Origin: Cupriavidus sp. U2 | GTDB lineage: Bacteria > Pseudomonadota > Gammaproteobacteria > Burkholderiales > Burkholderiaceae | NCBI RefSeq assembly: GCF_009663685.2 | Contig: NZ_RCOG02000022.1 | Span: forward strand, 151,576-215,575 | DNA length: 64,000 nt | Direction of reading: 5' to 3' | Part shown: one piece after another, positions 32,881-41,382 of the stretch | Layout of the letters: each line of letters opens with the position of its first letter | Numbering within the stretch: position 1 is the first letter of the stretch | The notes under the pieces: model-generated | What the model was told of the DNA's origin: nothing | The model's input: only the letters and a program-made list of their open reading frames with translations | Databases searched by the model: none | Translations under genes and position numbers: made by a program

Positions 32881-33270
32881 ATGGACATTAGCGATATCTC
32901 TCACGATGCCGCCTCCAATGCCGAAATCATTGGATGGTCGGGCGCATCCCCACAGGTCATTGCCAGAGTGCTGAACACCGCGCTGGCCGCGCAGGATCTC
33001 TCGGGCTTTGCCGCGCTGCTGTCTGACATCGCACGAGACCGCGGCCTCAAGGGGGCGCGCGGCACGCATCAGTCGATCTACGACATGCCGTATGCGAGCC
33101 TGCTGCCGCGTCAGAAGCATATGCTGGCCGATGCGTTCGACCTGTTCCTGCGCCTGGGGCTGGAATTCCGCGCGCGCGGCGACGGGGCGGACGATGATCT
33201 GACCGATGATGGCGACGACGCGCCGCCGCTGCGCGACATGGACGACGACGACGTGATCGACGACGACTGA
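32881..33270 (+). CDS. Hypothetical protein with acidic tail, weakly antidote-like
   Basis: A 129-residue protein. The first 100 residues are helical, and the segment VIARVLNTALAAQDLSGFAALLSDIARDRGLKGARGTHQSIYDM has a spacing that faintly recalls the helix-turn-helix of addiction-module antidotes of the HigA type. The last 30 residues are almost all Asp/Glu (DGADDDLTDDGDDAPPLRDMDDDDVIDDD). No toxin gene lies next to it, so a toxin-antitoxin role is unsupported. It is best treated as conserved hypothetical. Confidence 0.6.
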   Translation: MDISDISHDAASNAEIIGWSGASPQVIARVLNTALAAQDLSGFAALLSDIARDRGLKGARGTHQSIYDMPYASLLPRQKHMLADAFDLFLRLGLEFRARGDGADDDLTDDGDDAPPLRDMDDDDVIDDD

Positions 33271-33392
33271 AGCCGCAGCACCGGACCCTTCACTTCATAC
33301 GACGGTCCATACGACTGTTTGACCACCCCATCTTCCGGCCCGCCAGGTGCGGGCCGTTGCCATTTGCGCTGCGGTCAACGCGTGCACCCGCG

Positions 33393-36300
33393 TCAGGCAC
33401 GTTCCAGCAGGCCGATCTCCCTGACCGCCACCGACAGCATCGACAGCGCCGCCGCGCCCGACACGCCCGACGCGCGCTGGTCGGTCAGCATCTGGGCGTA
33501 GCGGTCCAGCGCCACCTGGCGGCTGGCGCGCCAGCCATGGATCATTGCCGCCGCATCGTCGCTGTCCCGGGCCTGCGCCAGCACGCTGGTGGTCAGGGCG
33601 CGCTTGAGCCGGCCCAGGTCTTCCAGCGTGGTCGTGCGCGCGAGCAGGTCCCAGTGCGTATCGGCCGGCAGCGACAGCGCGCGTTCGCGCAGCCAGCCGA
33701 AGTTGAGTTCGGTGTCGAGTGCAAAGTAGACCGCCGCCACCGCGCCCAGGCTGCGTTGGCACGCCCCGGCCACTTCGGCAATGTCGAGCGCGGCGGCAGC
33801 GTTGTCGCTGGCCGCCACGCGCAGGGCCAGGTCGTCGTCGACACCCGCCTCGGTCAGCGACAGGGCCGCATCGGCCATGGCCTGCGACGTCTCGGGCGGC
33901 AGCAGCACGGCCAGTTGCGGCGTCAGCCACTGCGCGGCCTCCACGAAACGGGTCGCCCCCGGCTCCACGGTGCCACCGCCCCGCAGGTAGCGCACAAACC
34001 AAAGCGTCGCGCGTTCCAGCAGCCGGCCCAGCGCGCCGAACATGCGCGCCTGGATGGCATCGTCCACGCGGTTGTCCAGTGCGTCGATGCGTTGCCACAG
34101 CCCGGTCAGCCCGAATACGTCGCGTGCCAGCATGCAGGCGCGCACGATGTCGGCGGGCCGGGCGTCGGTTTCTTCCATCAGCCGATGGACGAAGGTGGCG
34201 CCGATGCGGTTCACCAGCATGTTGGTCAGGTGCGTGGCCAGGATCTCGCGCCGCAACGGGTGCCGCTGCATGGCCGCCGCATGCTGCTGCTGCAGCGGCT
34301 TGGGGAAGTAGTCGATCAGCAGGCCCGCCACCAGTGGGTCTTCGGGCAGGTCGGACACCAGCAGTTCGTCGTAGAGCCACATCTTGCTGTAGGCCAGCAG
34401 CACCGCGCGCTCGGGCGATGTCAGGCCCTGGCCCAGCGACTTGCGTTCGGCGATGTCGGTGTCGGACGGCAGGAATTCCAGCGGACGGTTGAGGCGGCCT
34501 GCGCGCTCCAGCCAGCGGATCAGCCGGCCCTCGGCATCGACCAGCGTCGGCGCCTCGCGACCCGCCACCGACAGCGCCTGGGTCTGGTAGTAGTTGTCCT
34601 CCAGCACCAGCCGGCCCACCTCGTCGGTCATCTCGGCCAGCAGCTTGTTGCGCTGCTTCCCGGTCATCTCGCCATCGGCCACCACCAGGCCGAGCAGGAT
34701 CTTGATGTTGACCTCGTGGTCGGAGCAATCGACGCCGGCCGAGTTGTCGATGGCATCGGTATTGATGCGGCCGCCATTGCGCGCGAACTCGATGCGGCCC
34801 AGTTGCGTGAAGCCCAGGTTGCCGCCTTCGCCCACCACCTTGCAGCGCAGCTCGTTGCCATTCACGCGGATCGCGTCGTTGGACCGGTCGCCGGCCTGCA
34901 GGTGCGTCTCGGTGCTGGCCTTGACGTAGGTGCCGATGCCGCCGTTGTAGAGCAGGTCCACCGGCGCGGTCAGGATGGCGTGCATCAGTTCGTTTGGCGA
35001 CAGCGCCGACGCCTGGATGCCCAGCGCGGCCTGCACCTGCGGCGACAGCGCAATCGTCTTGGCTGTGCGCGGGAACACGCCGCCGCCGGCCGATATCAGC
35101 GCCGTGTCGTAGTCGGCCCAGCTGGAGCGGGGCAGGTCGAACAGGCGCTGGCGCTCGGCCAGGGCCTTCGCGCAATCGGGGTCCGGGTCCAGGAAGATAT
35201 GCCGATGGTCGAACGCGGCCAGCAGCTTGATATGGGGCGACAGCAGCATGCCATTGCCGAACACGTCGCCGGACATATCGCCCACGCCCACCACGGTGAA
35301 CGGCGTGCTCTGGATATCGACGCCCATTTCGCGGAAGTGCCGCTTGACGCTTTCCCACGCGCCGCGTGCCGTGATGCCCATCTTCTTGTGGTCATAGCCC
35401 ACCGAGCCGCCCGACGCGAAGGCGTCGTCGAGCCAGAAGCCGTATTCGGCCGAAATGGCGTTGGCATAGTCCGAGAACGTGGCCGTGCCCTTGTCGGCCG
35501 CCACCACCAGGTAGGGGTCGTTCTCGTCGTGGCGCACCACGTCGGGCGGGGGCACCAGCTGGCCCGATACCAGGTTGTCGGTCAGGTCCAGCAGGCCGCG
35601 CAGGAAGGTCTGGTAGCAGGCCACGCCTTCGGCCAGGAAGGCATCGCGATCTGTGGCCGGCGGCGGGCGCTTGACCACGAAGCCGCCCTTGGAGCCCACG
35701 GGCACGATCACGGTGTTCTTGACCATCTGGGCCTTCATCAGGCCCAGCACCTCGGTACGGAAGTCCTCGCGGCGGTCTGACCAGCGCAGGCCGCCGCGTG
35801 CCACACGCCCGCCGCGCAGGTGCACGCCTTCGACGCGCGGCGAGTAGACCCAGATCTCGAACATCGGGCGCGGCTCGGGCAGGCCCTGCACCAGCGCCGG
35901 ATTGAACTTGAACGACACGTACGGGCGCGGCTGCCCGTCCGTGCCGCGATGGAAATAGTTGGTGCGCACCGTGGCGTCGATCAGGTTCAGGAACAGCCGC
36001 AGGATGCGGTCCTCGTCCAGGTTGGGCACCTGGTCGAGCGCGGCATCGATTTCGGCCAGCCACTTGCGGGTGCGCGGGTCGTCGGTCTTTTCGGCATGAT
36101 CGGGGGCGGGTGCGGCCGCCGTGGCCGGGTCGAAGCGCGCCAGGAACAGCGACACCAGCATCGACGCGATGTTGGGATTGGCCGTCAGCGCGCGTTCGAT
36201 ATACGCATTGCTGAACGTGGAGCCCACCTGGCGCAGGTACTTGGTGTAGGCGCGCAGGATGGTCACGTCGCGCGCGGCCAGGCCCGCGCGCAGCACCAGC

Positions 36301-38282
36301 CGGTTGAAGTCGTCGTTCTCGATCTCGCCATTCCAGGCGCGCGCGAAGGCATCCTCGAACAGCGGCTTGATCTTCTCGATATCGATGTCCAGCGGCTTGC
36401 CGTCGGGGTCGGCCACGATTTCCAGTCCGAAGTCGTGAATCCACACCGGCTCGCAGCCGTCGGGCTCGATCAGGTAGGGCCGCTCTTCGTCCACGCGCAC
36501 GCCCAGGTGTTCCAGCATCGGCAGGCTCAGCGACAGCGCGATGGGTTCGCCGGCGCGGTACACCTTGAAGCGGAACACGCCCGATGGGGCCTCGATCGGC
36601 CGGTACAGGTTCATCGCCAGCTTGCTGGGATGCTGGCGCGCGTGTTCCATCAGCTCGATATCGCGCACGGCGGTGCGGGCGGCGTAGTCCTCGCGAAAGC
36701 CGGCCGGGAACGAGTCGCCGTAGCGGCGCAGCAGCCGGTTGCCCTGTTCCTCGCCGCGGCTGTCGTGCAGCGCCTGGGCCAGATCGTCCTGCCAGCGGCG
36801 CGTGGCCTGCACGATCTTTTCTTCGAGCTCGCGCGTGTCCACCTCGGGCATCGTGCCCGGTTGGCCGCGTACCGTCAGCTGGATGCGCGCCAGCGGCGAT
36901 TCCGACAGCTGCGGCGTGAACTCGCAACTGGTGCCGTTGAACGACTGCACCAGCAGCTTCTGGATGCGCTGGCGCAGGTCGGTGTTGTACTTGTCGCGCG
37001 GCACGAAGACCAGGCACGAGATAAAGCGGTCGAAGCGGTCGCGCCGCACGAACAGCCGCGTGCGCTGGTGTTCCTGCAGGCGCAGGATGCCCAGCGTGAT
37101 GTCGAACAGCTCGTCCTCGTCGGCCTGGAACAGTTCGTCGCGCGGATACTGCTCCAGGATCGTCACCAGCGACTTGTACAGGTGGCCCTTGGTCAGGAAG
37201 CCGGCCCGCTGCAGGATATTGGCGCACTTGCGGCGCACCAGCGGAATCTCGCTGGTACTGACCATGTAGGCCGTGGACGTGTACAGGCCCACGTAGCGGC
37301 GCTCGCCGAACAGGTTGCCCTTGGCGTCGAGCAGCTTCACGCCCACGTAGTCGAGATAACCGGGCCGATGCACGGTGGATCGCGAGTTGGCCTTGGTGAT
37401 GAAGATCGGCGATGCGCCTTCGATGATGGCGCGTGCGGCGGGCGGCAGGGGGGTGACATCGTCCGTGCCCGGGTCGCGCAGCGCCTCGCGCAGGATGCCC
37501 GCGCCCGAGCCCGCCACACCGCGCAGGAAGTACTGGCCGTCGCGCGACACCAGTTCATAGTCGCGCTGGCCCAGGAACGTGAAATGGTCGTCGAGCATCC
37601 ATTCCAGGAACGCCCGCGCTTCGGCCGACTCCGGCGTGCCCGCATCGGCCGCGTGGGCCATGCCGGCCACGGTTTCCTCGGCGATCTGGCGCATGCGCGG
37701 CCAGTCTTCCACAGCCGCGCGCACATCGCCAAGCGCGGCGCCGATGCCCACGCGCAGCGCGTCGATCCGGGTGGCCTCGCCGGTCCGGTCCACTTCGAAA
37801 TGGATGAACGATTCGAGCCGGCAGCGATCGGTGCTGGCTTCGGTGCCGCCCAGGCCGATGCTCTCGATCGCGCCGCGTGCGTCGCGGCAGACGCGGAATA
37901 CCGGGTGGATGGCCGAATGCAGGGTCAGGCCGTGACGGTTGATCTCCATCGTCACCGAGTCCACCAGGAACGGCATGTCGTCGTTCACGATCTCGATGAT
38001 CGTATGGTCGGAATGCCAGCCGTGCTCTTCCAGGTTGGGGTTGTACACGCGCAGCCGCGCGGCCCCCGGGACGAATTTCTGGGCCGTCTGCCAGTGCGCC
38101 ATCACGGCGCCGTACAGATCCGCCACGTCGCGCGCCAGCAGGTCTTCGGCATCGGCCAGGTCGTAGTAATGCCGGAACAATGGCTCGACGATGGCAAACG
38201 TGGCGGCGGGCAGGCGTTCACGCGCGAATGCAACCAGATCATCGAGCAGTTGCGCAACCTTTTCTTCGTTCTCGGGGGGCAT
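33393..38282 (-). CDS. gdhB: NAD-specific glutamate dehydrogenase, GDH180 class
   Basis: A 1629-residue enzyme that deaminates glutamate to 2-oxoglutarate with NAD, mainly for glutamate catabolism. The ATG at 38282 gives the usual MPPENEEKVAQLLDDLVAFARERLP beginning. The N-terminal regulatory region holds ACT-like segments (DDMPFLVDSVTMEINRHGLTLHSAIHPVF). The catalytic core lies around residues 800-1200, with PVGSKGGFVVKRPP (substrate Lys), GGVFPRTAKTIALS, VVGEGGNLGFTQLGR (NAD fold) and NSAGVDCSDHEVNIKILL. Length and domain order match the large GDHs of proteobacteria. It is transcribed alone and is the longest gene here, so long antisense ORFs on it are shadows. Confidence 0.95.
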   Translation of the reverse strand: MPPENEEKVAQLLDDLVAFARERLPAATFAIVEPLFRHYYDLADAEDLLARDVADLYGAVMAHWQTAQKFVPGAARLRVYNPNLEEHGWHSDHTIIEIVNDDMPFLVDSVTMEINRHGLTLHSAIHPVFRVCRDARGAIESIGLGGTEASTDRCRLESFIHFEVDRTGEATRIDALRVGIGAALGDVRAAVEDWPRMRQIAEETVAGMAHAADAGTPESAEARAFLEWMLDDHFTFLGQRDYELVSRDGQYFLRGVAGSGAGILREALRDPGTDDVTPLPPAARAIIEGASPIFITKANSRSTVHRPGYLDYVGVKLLDAKGNLFGERRYVGLYTSTAYMVSTSEIPLVRRKCANILQRAGFLTKGHLYKSLVTILEQYPRDELFQADEDELFDITLGILRLQEHQRTRLFVRRDRFDRFISCLVFVPRDKYNTDLRQRIQKLLVQSFNGTSCEFTPQLSESPLARIQLTVRGQPGTMPEVDTRELEEKIVQATRRWQDDLAQALHDSRGEEQGNRLLRRYGDSFPAGFREDYAARTAVRDIELMEHARQHPSKLAMNLYRPIEAPSGVFRFKVYRAGEPIALSLSLPMLEHLGVRVDEERPYLIEPDGCEPVWIHDFGLEIVADPDGKPLDIDIEKIKPLFEDAFARAWNGEIENDDFNRLVLRAGLAARDVTILRAYTKYLRQVGSTFSNAYIERALTANPNIASMLVSLFLARFDPATAAAPAPDHAEKTDDPRTRKWLAEIDAALDQVPNLDEDRILRLFLNLIDATVRTNYFHRGTDGQPRPYVSFKFNPALVQGLPEPRPMFEIWVYSPRVEGVHLRGGRVARGGLRWSDRREDFRTEVLGLMKAQMVKNTVIVPVGSKGGFVVKRPPPATDRDAFLAEGVACYQTFLRGLLDLTDNLVSGQLVPPPDVVRHDENDPYLVVAADKGTATFSDYANAISAEYGFWLDDAFASGGSVGYDHKKMGITARGAWESVKRHFREMGVDIQSTPFTVVGVGDMSGDVFGNGMLLSPHIKLLAAFDHRHIFLDPDPDCAKALAERQRLFDLPRSSWADYDTALISAGGGVFPRTAKTIALSPQVQAALGIQASALSPNELMHAILTAPVDLLYNGGIGTYVKASTETHLQAGDRSNDAIRVNGNELRCKVVGEGGNLGFTQLGRIEFARNGGRINTDAIDNSAGVDCSDHEVNIKILLGLVVADGEMTGKQRNKLLAEMTDEVGRLVLEDNYYQTQALSVAGREAPTLVDAEGRLIRWLERAGRLNRPLEFLPSDTDIAERKSLGQGLTSPERAVLLAYSKMWLYDELLVSDLPEDPLVAGLLIDYFPKPLQQQHAAAMQRHPLRREILATHLTNMLVNRIGATFVHRLMEETDARPADIVRACMLARDVFGLTGLWQRIDALDNRVDDAIQARMFGALGRLLERATLWFVRYLRGGGTVEPGATRFVEAAQWLTPQLAVLLPPETSQAMADAALSLTEAGVDDDLALRVAASDNAAAALDIAEVAGACQRSLGAVAAVYFALDTELNFGWLRERALSLPADTHWDLLARTTTLEDLGRLKRALTTSVLAQARDSDDAAAMIHGWRASRQVALDRYAQMLTDQRASGVSGAAALSMLSVAVREIGLLERA

Positions 38283-38358
38283 GGCCTCTCCTCGCTGTTC
38301 TCGGTGGTGTGCCGGTGCATGCTCACACTGTAGGAAAGATTTACGAGGCCGGGGCGAC

Positions 38359-38389
38359 AAAACGACGACGCCCCGCAGGGCGGGGCGTC
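38359..38389 (-). terminator. Terminator after the MarR-like gene
   Basis: A perfect 10-bp stem (GACGCCCCGC with GCGGGGCGTC), three-base loop and, on the minus strand, a TTTT a few bases beyond. It separates the regulator from the glutamate dehydrogenase gene downstream. Confidence 0.6.
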
Positions 38390-38432
38390 AGGGTTGCGAC
38401 CGGTGGGCGCAGGGCCGAAGCCCCGGCGCGGG

Positions 38433-38954
38433 TCAGGCGGCCAGCGCGTGTTGTGCGGCGCGGCTGGCGTGCTCGGCGACCACCAGCGATAACTCGGCGG
38501 TGTTGCGGGCGGTCTGGCGGCTGTGGCGTTCGGCGTGATGGTCCAGCGTGGCGGTCATGCGATGCAGCAGACTGGTCAACGCGGTGCGTTCCGCCGGCGC
38601 CAGATGCGAGATCGAGACGGAATGCAGCGCACGCACGGCCAGCGCCGCGCGCTCCAGGCGCGAACAGGCTTCGAATGCGATCTGCGGCGTGCCGTCGCCC
38701 GGAAACTCCAGCCAGCCATCGGCATGGAGTTCGCGCAACAGCCGCTCGGTCTGGGGCACGTCAAGGAAGATCGCGCCCTGGCAAGGTTGGCCGCGGGTAA
38801 ATTCGCCGGCACGGATGGCGCGCAGCAGCAGCCATTTCGGATAGGACAGCCCGGAGACGCTCAGCGTCTGTTCCAGGGCGCTTTGCCACGCGGTGACGGC
38901 GTCGACAAGCGAGAGCACGACAGGCTCGTGAACTTCGAGTGCTTTTGGCTGCAT
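38433..38954 (-). CDS. MarR-like winged-helix regulator
   Basis: A 173-residue protein started at 38954 (MQPKALEVHEPVVLSLVDAVTAWQSALEQTLSVSGLSYPKWLLLRAIRAG). This is the helical dimerisation and recognition pattern of MarR proteins. Residues about 60-95 (IFLDVPQTERLLRELHADGWLEF) look like the winged helix, although they are more divergent than usual. The C-terminus is a long helical dimerisation segment. The ligand is unknown. It lies upstream of gdhB on the same strand, but a terminator separates them, so control of gdhB is only a possibility. Confidence 0.75.
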   Translation of the reverse strand: MQPKALEVHEPVVLSLVDAVTAWQSALEQTLSVSGLSYPKWLLLRAIRAGEFTRGQPCQGAIFLDVPQTERLLRELHADGWLEFPGDGTPQIAFEACSRLERAALAVRALHSVSISHLAPAERTALTSLLHRMTATLDHHAERHSRQTARNTAELSLVVAEHASRAAQHALAA

Positions 38955-39253
38955 TTGCTCAGGTCTCCCATAACAGGGTTTTATTGCCGCCTGGACACTT
39001 CTTGGGCCGGTGCTTGGCCGGCCCGGACGGCTGGCGCCTGCCTCTCGTTCGGGCCGGTCGCTCTTCATTGAAAATCGGTAGGGAGGAACACTATCAGCAA
39101 TGTTGGGACATTTGCGTGACAGCTCGGGTATGTCCTAGTCAGTCTTTTGGCTGAGGCCTGGCTGAGGCGGCTTCGTTGTCGCTTGACGCTGCAGGGCAGA
39201 CCGGGCGTCTGACGTCTGATGTGCAGGCAGGGACGTGCGATCCTATGCAAATG
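38955..39253. other. Intergenic stretch, nothing recognised
   Basis: This gap of about 300 bases between the MarR-like start and the terminator of the repeat protein shows no gene, tRNA or clear operator. Short related words (GGCTGAGGC twice near 39149-39169) are probably chance. Confidence 0.4.
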
Positions 39254-39281
39254 AAAAAGCCCCTGCGAGTGGCAGGGGCCT
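39254..39281 (-). terminator. Terminator after DPYTDGA repeat protein
   Basis: GCCCCTGC with GCAGGGGC around a five-base loop and a five-base A-run on the left (T-run on the minus strand). It lies 56 bases beyond the stop of the leftward gene. Confidence 0.75.
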
Positions 39282-39336
39282 TGTGGCGGTGACAGCGGGG
39301 TGCGCCCGCCCAGCCGCCGACCATCTTGCTGAGGTT

Positions 39337-39714
39337 TTACGGCTTCTTGGCGCCGTCGGTGTACGGATCGGCCTTGCCGGACTTTGCGCCATCCAGGTAC
39401 GGATCGGGCTTGCCGCTCTTCGCACCGTCCAGGTACGGGTCCGGCTTGCCGGACTTGGCGCCGTCGGTGTACGGGTCGGCCTTCTTGTTCGGGGCCAGGT
39501 CGGCGCGCGTCGATTTCTTGGCGCCATCGGTGTACGGATCGAACTTGCCGGACTTGGCCGGATTCTGGTTCGGATTCGCCTTGTTCTTGGTGTGGCTGCC
39601 GCTGTAGAGATCGCCGCCATCCGTGTAGTTCTTCTGGGCGTGGGCCAGCTGCACGGCGCCCAGGGCGGTCAGGGCGGCAACGATCAGCGTCGGTACGGTC
39701 TTCTTCAGCATCAT
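39337..39714 (-). CDS. Exported DPYTDGA-repeat protein
   Basis: A 125-residue protein with signal peptide (LKKTVPTLIVAALTALGAVQLAHAQ) followed by an N-terminal NYTDGGDLYSGSHTKN and about five tandem units of 11-15 residues with the core (S/K)GK-x-DPYTDGA or DPYLDGA. The start at 39714 is set by a GAGAGGA ribosome site. The ORF extends 26 codons more, without support. The units are rich in Asp, Gly, Lys and Tyr, with no cysteines, so a disordered, possibly cation-binding periplasmic or cell-surface protein is likely. Function is unknown. Confidence 0.78.
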   Translation of the reverse strand: MMLKKTVPTLIVAALTALGAVQLAHAQKNYTDGGDLYSGSHTKNKANPNQNPAKSGKFDPYTDGAKKSTRADLAPNKKADPYTDGAKSGKPDPYLDGAKSGKPDPYLDGAKSGKADPYTDGAKKP

Positions 39715-39888
39715 TATCCTCTCGAGTGAGGGCCGGTCGGTGCGGCCGGCCAAAAACAGAAATTTGTAGAAAATGCCTGTATCGATAATCACACTGTACC
39801 GCTATTTGTGACGGCCTGCCGCCAGAGACGTAGTAACAACGCTCGGGCGACGGGCACGTCACGTGGCTGTCAAGCCTTCATCCCGCTG

Positions 39889-40866
39889 TCATTCGAGCGT
39901 GATGTTCTGGTCGGTCGCAATCTTCTTGCGCAGTTCCAGTTCGCGCTTGATCTGCGCGGCATATTGCTGCTGCGTATTGCCGTCGGGATAGGCGCCGGCG
40001 TCGTGCAGGCGCTTCTTCACGTTCGGGTCCTGCAGTGCCTTGACCGCGGCATCGTGCACCTTGGTCAGGATCGCGGCCGGCGTGCCTGCCGGTGCCACCA
40101 GGCCGTACCAGGCCATGTTGTTCATGTCCTTCATGCCTTCCTCGGCGAAGGTCGGCACGTTGGGCAGACCTTCCACGCGCTTGGGCGCGGCCACGGCCAG
40201 CGCACGCAGCTTGTCGCTCTGGATGAACGGCATCGACGACGGCAGGTTGTCGAACTGCGCATTCACCTGGCCGGCCAGCGTGTCATTCAGTGCCGGACCC
40301 GATCCGCGATAGGGGATGTGGACCATGTCGGTCTTGGTGATGTACTTGAACAGTTCGCCGTCCAGATGCGAGATGCTGCCCTTGCCGGCCGACGCATAGC
40401 TGTACTTGCCCGGGTTCGACTTGAGCAGGGCGACGAATTCCTTGAGGTTCTTCGCCGGCACCTTCGGGTTCACCGTCAGCACGTTCGGCACGTTGACGAG
40501 GTTCGTGATCGGTGCGAAATCCTTGATCGGATCGTAGGGGTTCTTGGCGTTCGTGGCCGGGTTGGTGGCCATCGTGCTGACGGTGGCAATGCCCAGCGTG
40601 TAGCCGTCCGGTGCGGACTTGGCCAGCGCGTCGGCACCAATCGCGCCGCCGCCGCCGCCACGGTTCTCCACCACCACCGGCTGACCCAGTTCGCGGCCCA
40701 GCGCGTCGGACACGGCGCGGCCAACGATATCGGTGGTGCCGCCTGCCGCGAACGGCACGATCAGGCGAATCGGCTTGGTCGGATACGACTGCGCCTGTGC
40801 GGCGGTTGCGACCAGACCCAATGCGGCGAGGGCGCCCGCAGCGCCCACTTTCAGAACAGCTTTCAA
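39889..40866 (-). CDS. Bug/TctC-family periplasmic substrate-binding protein
   Basis: A 325-residue binding protein of the tripartite tricarboxylate transporter type, expanded in beta-proteobacteria. The reading frame has no convenient ATG. A TTG at 40866 six bases after GGGAGG gives MKAVLKVGAAGALAALGLVATAAQAQ, a normal signal peptide, so that start was chosen. The mature part has YPTKPIRLIVPFAAGGTTDIVGR and ENRGGGGGAIGADALAKSAPDGYTLG, the standard ligand-loop motifs, and HIPYRGSGPALNDTLAGQVNAQFDN. No membrane partners lie nearby, so it is an orphan. The ligand (often a carboxylate) cannot be told. Confidence 0.92.
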   Translation of the reverse strand: MKAVLKVGAAGALAALGLVATAAQAQSYPTKPIRLIVPFAAGGTTDIVGRAVSDALGRELGQPVVVENRGGGGGAIGADALAKSAPDGYTLGIATVSTMATNPATNAKNPYDPIKDFAPITNLVNVPNVLTVNPKVPAKNLKEFVALLKSNPGKYSYASAGKGSISHLDGELFKYITKTDMVHIPYRGSGPALNDTLAGQVNAQFDNLPSSMPFIQSDKLRALAVAAPKRVEGLPNVPTFAEEGMKDMNNMAWYGLVAPAGTPAAILTKVHDAAVKALQDPNVKKRLHDAGAYPDGNTQQQYAAQIKRELELRKKIATDQNITLE

Positions 40867-41065
40867 GAGATGCCTCCCAACATATTGCTTGTATTGCCCG
40901 GCTACGGACTCGGGTTCCGCAATACGGAACTGCGTTCCGTGATATGCGGCGAAGAGCATTCAACCGCGAAAGGCGAGGCGTGGGATATAGGGGGGAACCC
41001 GTGGAGATCAGACCACCGGGGGCTGGTACGGGAGCGGACGTGCGCGGTTCTGGCCGGGAAGCGGC

Positions 41066-41130
41066 GGGCCGGCAAAGTATGGGCCGGCAAAGTATGGGCC
41101 GGCAAAGTATGGGCCGGCAAAGTACGGGCC
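41066..41130. repeat. 15-bp tandem repeat (four copies)
   Basis: Four tandem copies of GGGCCGGCAAAGTAT (last copy ending TAC) with a partial fifth lie between the Bug gene and a tRNA-Lys. The unit is a multiple of three but no gene crosses it convincingly. The array is a likely variable-number locus. The rest of the 315-base gap holds only the tRNA terminator. Confidence 0.9.
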
Positions 41131-41138
41131 AGGAATGC

Positions 41139-41170
41139 AAAAAGCCCGAAGCGGACAGCTTCGGGCTTTT
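41139..41170 (-). terminator. Terminator of tRNA-Lys (first copy)
   Basis: A perfect 13-bp stem (AAAAGCCCGAAGC with GCTTCGGGCTTTT) around a five-base loop. The A-run becomes a T-run on the minus strand, 12 bases after the tRNA 3' end. Confidence 0.85.
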
Positions 41171-41181
41171 CTGGAATTCGC

Positions 41182-41257
41182 TGGTGGGGCGTGAGTGACT
41201 CGAACACTCGACCTACGGATTAAGAGTCCGCTGCTCTACCAACTGAGCTAACGCCCC
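41182..41257 (-). tRNA. tRNA-Lys(CTT), first copy
   Basis: The minus strand reads GGGGCGT acceptor, TAGCTCAGTTGGTAGAGCA D-arm, CGGACTCTTAATCCG anticodon arm with CTT, GAGTGTTCGAGTCACTC T-arm and ACGCCCC acceptor with discriminator A and encoded CCA. All stems pair. Length is 76 bases. It is identical to the copy at 43915. Confidence 0.97.
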
Positions 41258-41270
41258 AACGAAGAAAAAG

Positions 41271-41299
41271 ATTGTAGCAAGGGGTTTTGTATCGCGCAA
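41271..41299 (-). promoter_or_regulatory. Promoter of first tRNA-Lys
   Basis: On the minus strand TTGCGC, 17 bases, then TACAAT, 13 bases before the tRNA 5' end. The -10 is near consensus, the -35 is moderate. Confidence 0.5.
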
Positions 41300-41382
41300 G
41301 CCCCTTTCAAGAGTTTTTTGAAGAAATTGCTGCGCCTTACAATGCGCAGATTCCTGAGCCGACCCTTATCCGTCCTTCGCCC

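Noticed and set aside
32881..33270. Toxin-antitoxin module
   Set aside because: The antidote-like resemblance is weak and no toxin gene is adjacent.
33357..38333. Very long plus-strand frames (over 800 codons) opposite the glutamate dehydrogenase gene
   Set aside because: They lie exactly opposite a conserved gene, have the codon-bias translation typical of antisense GC-rich frames and no recognisable domains.
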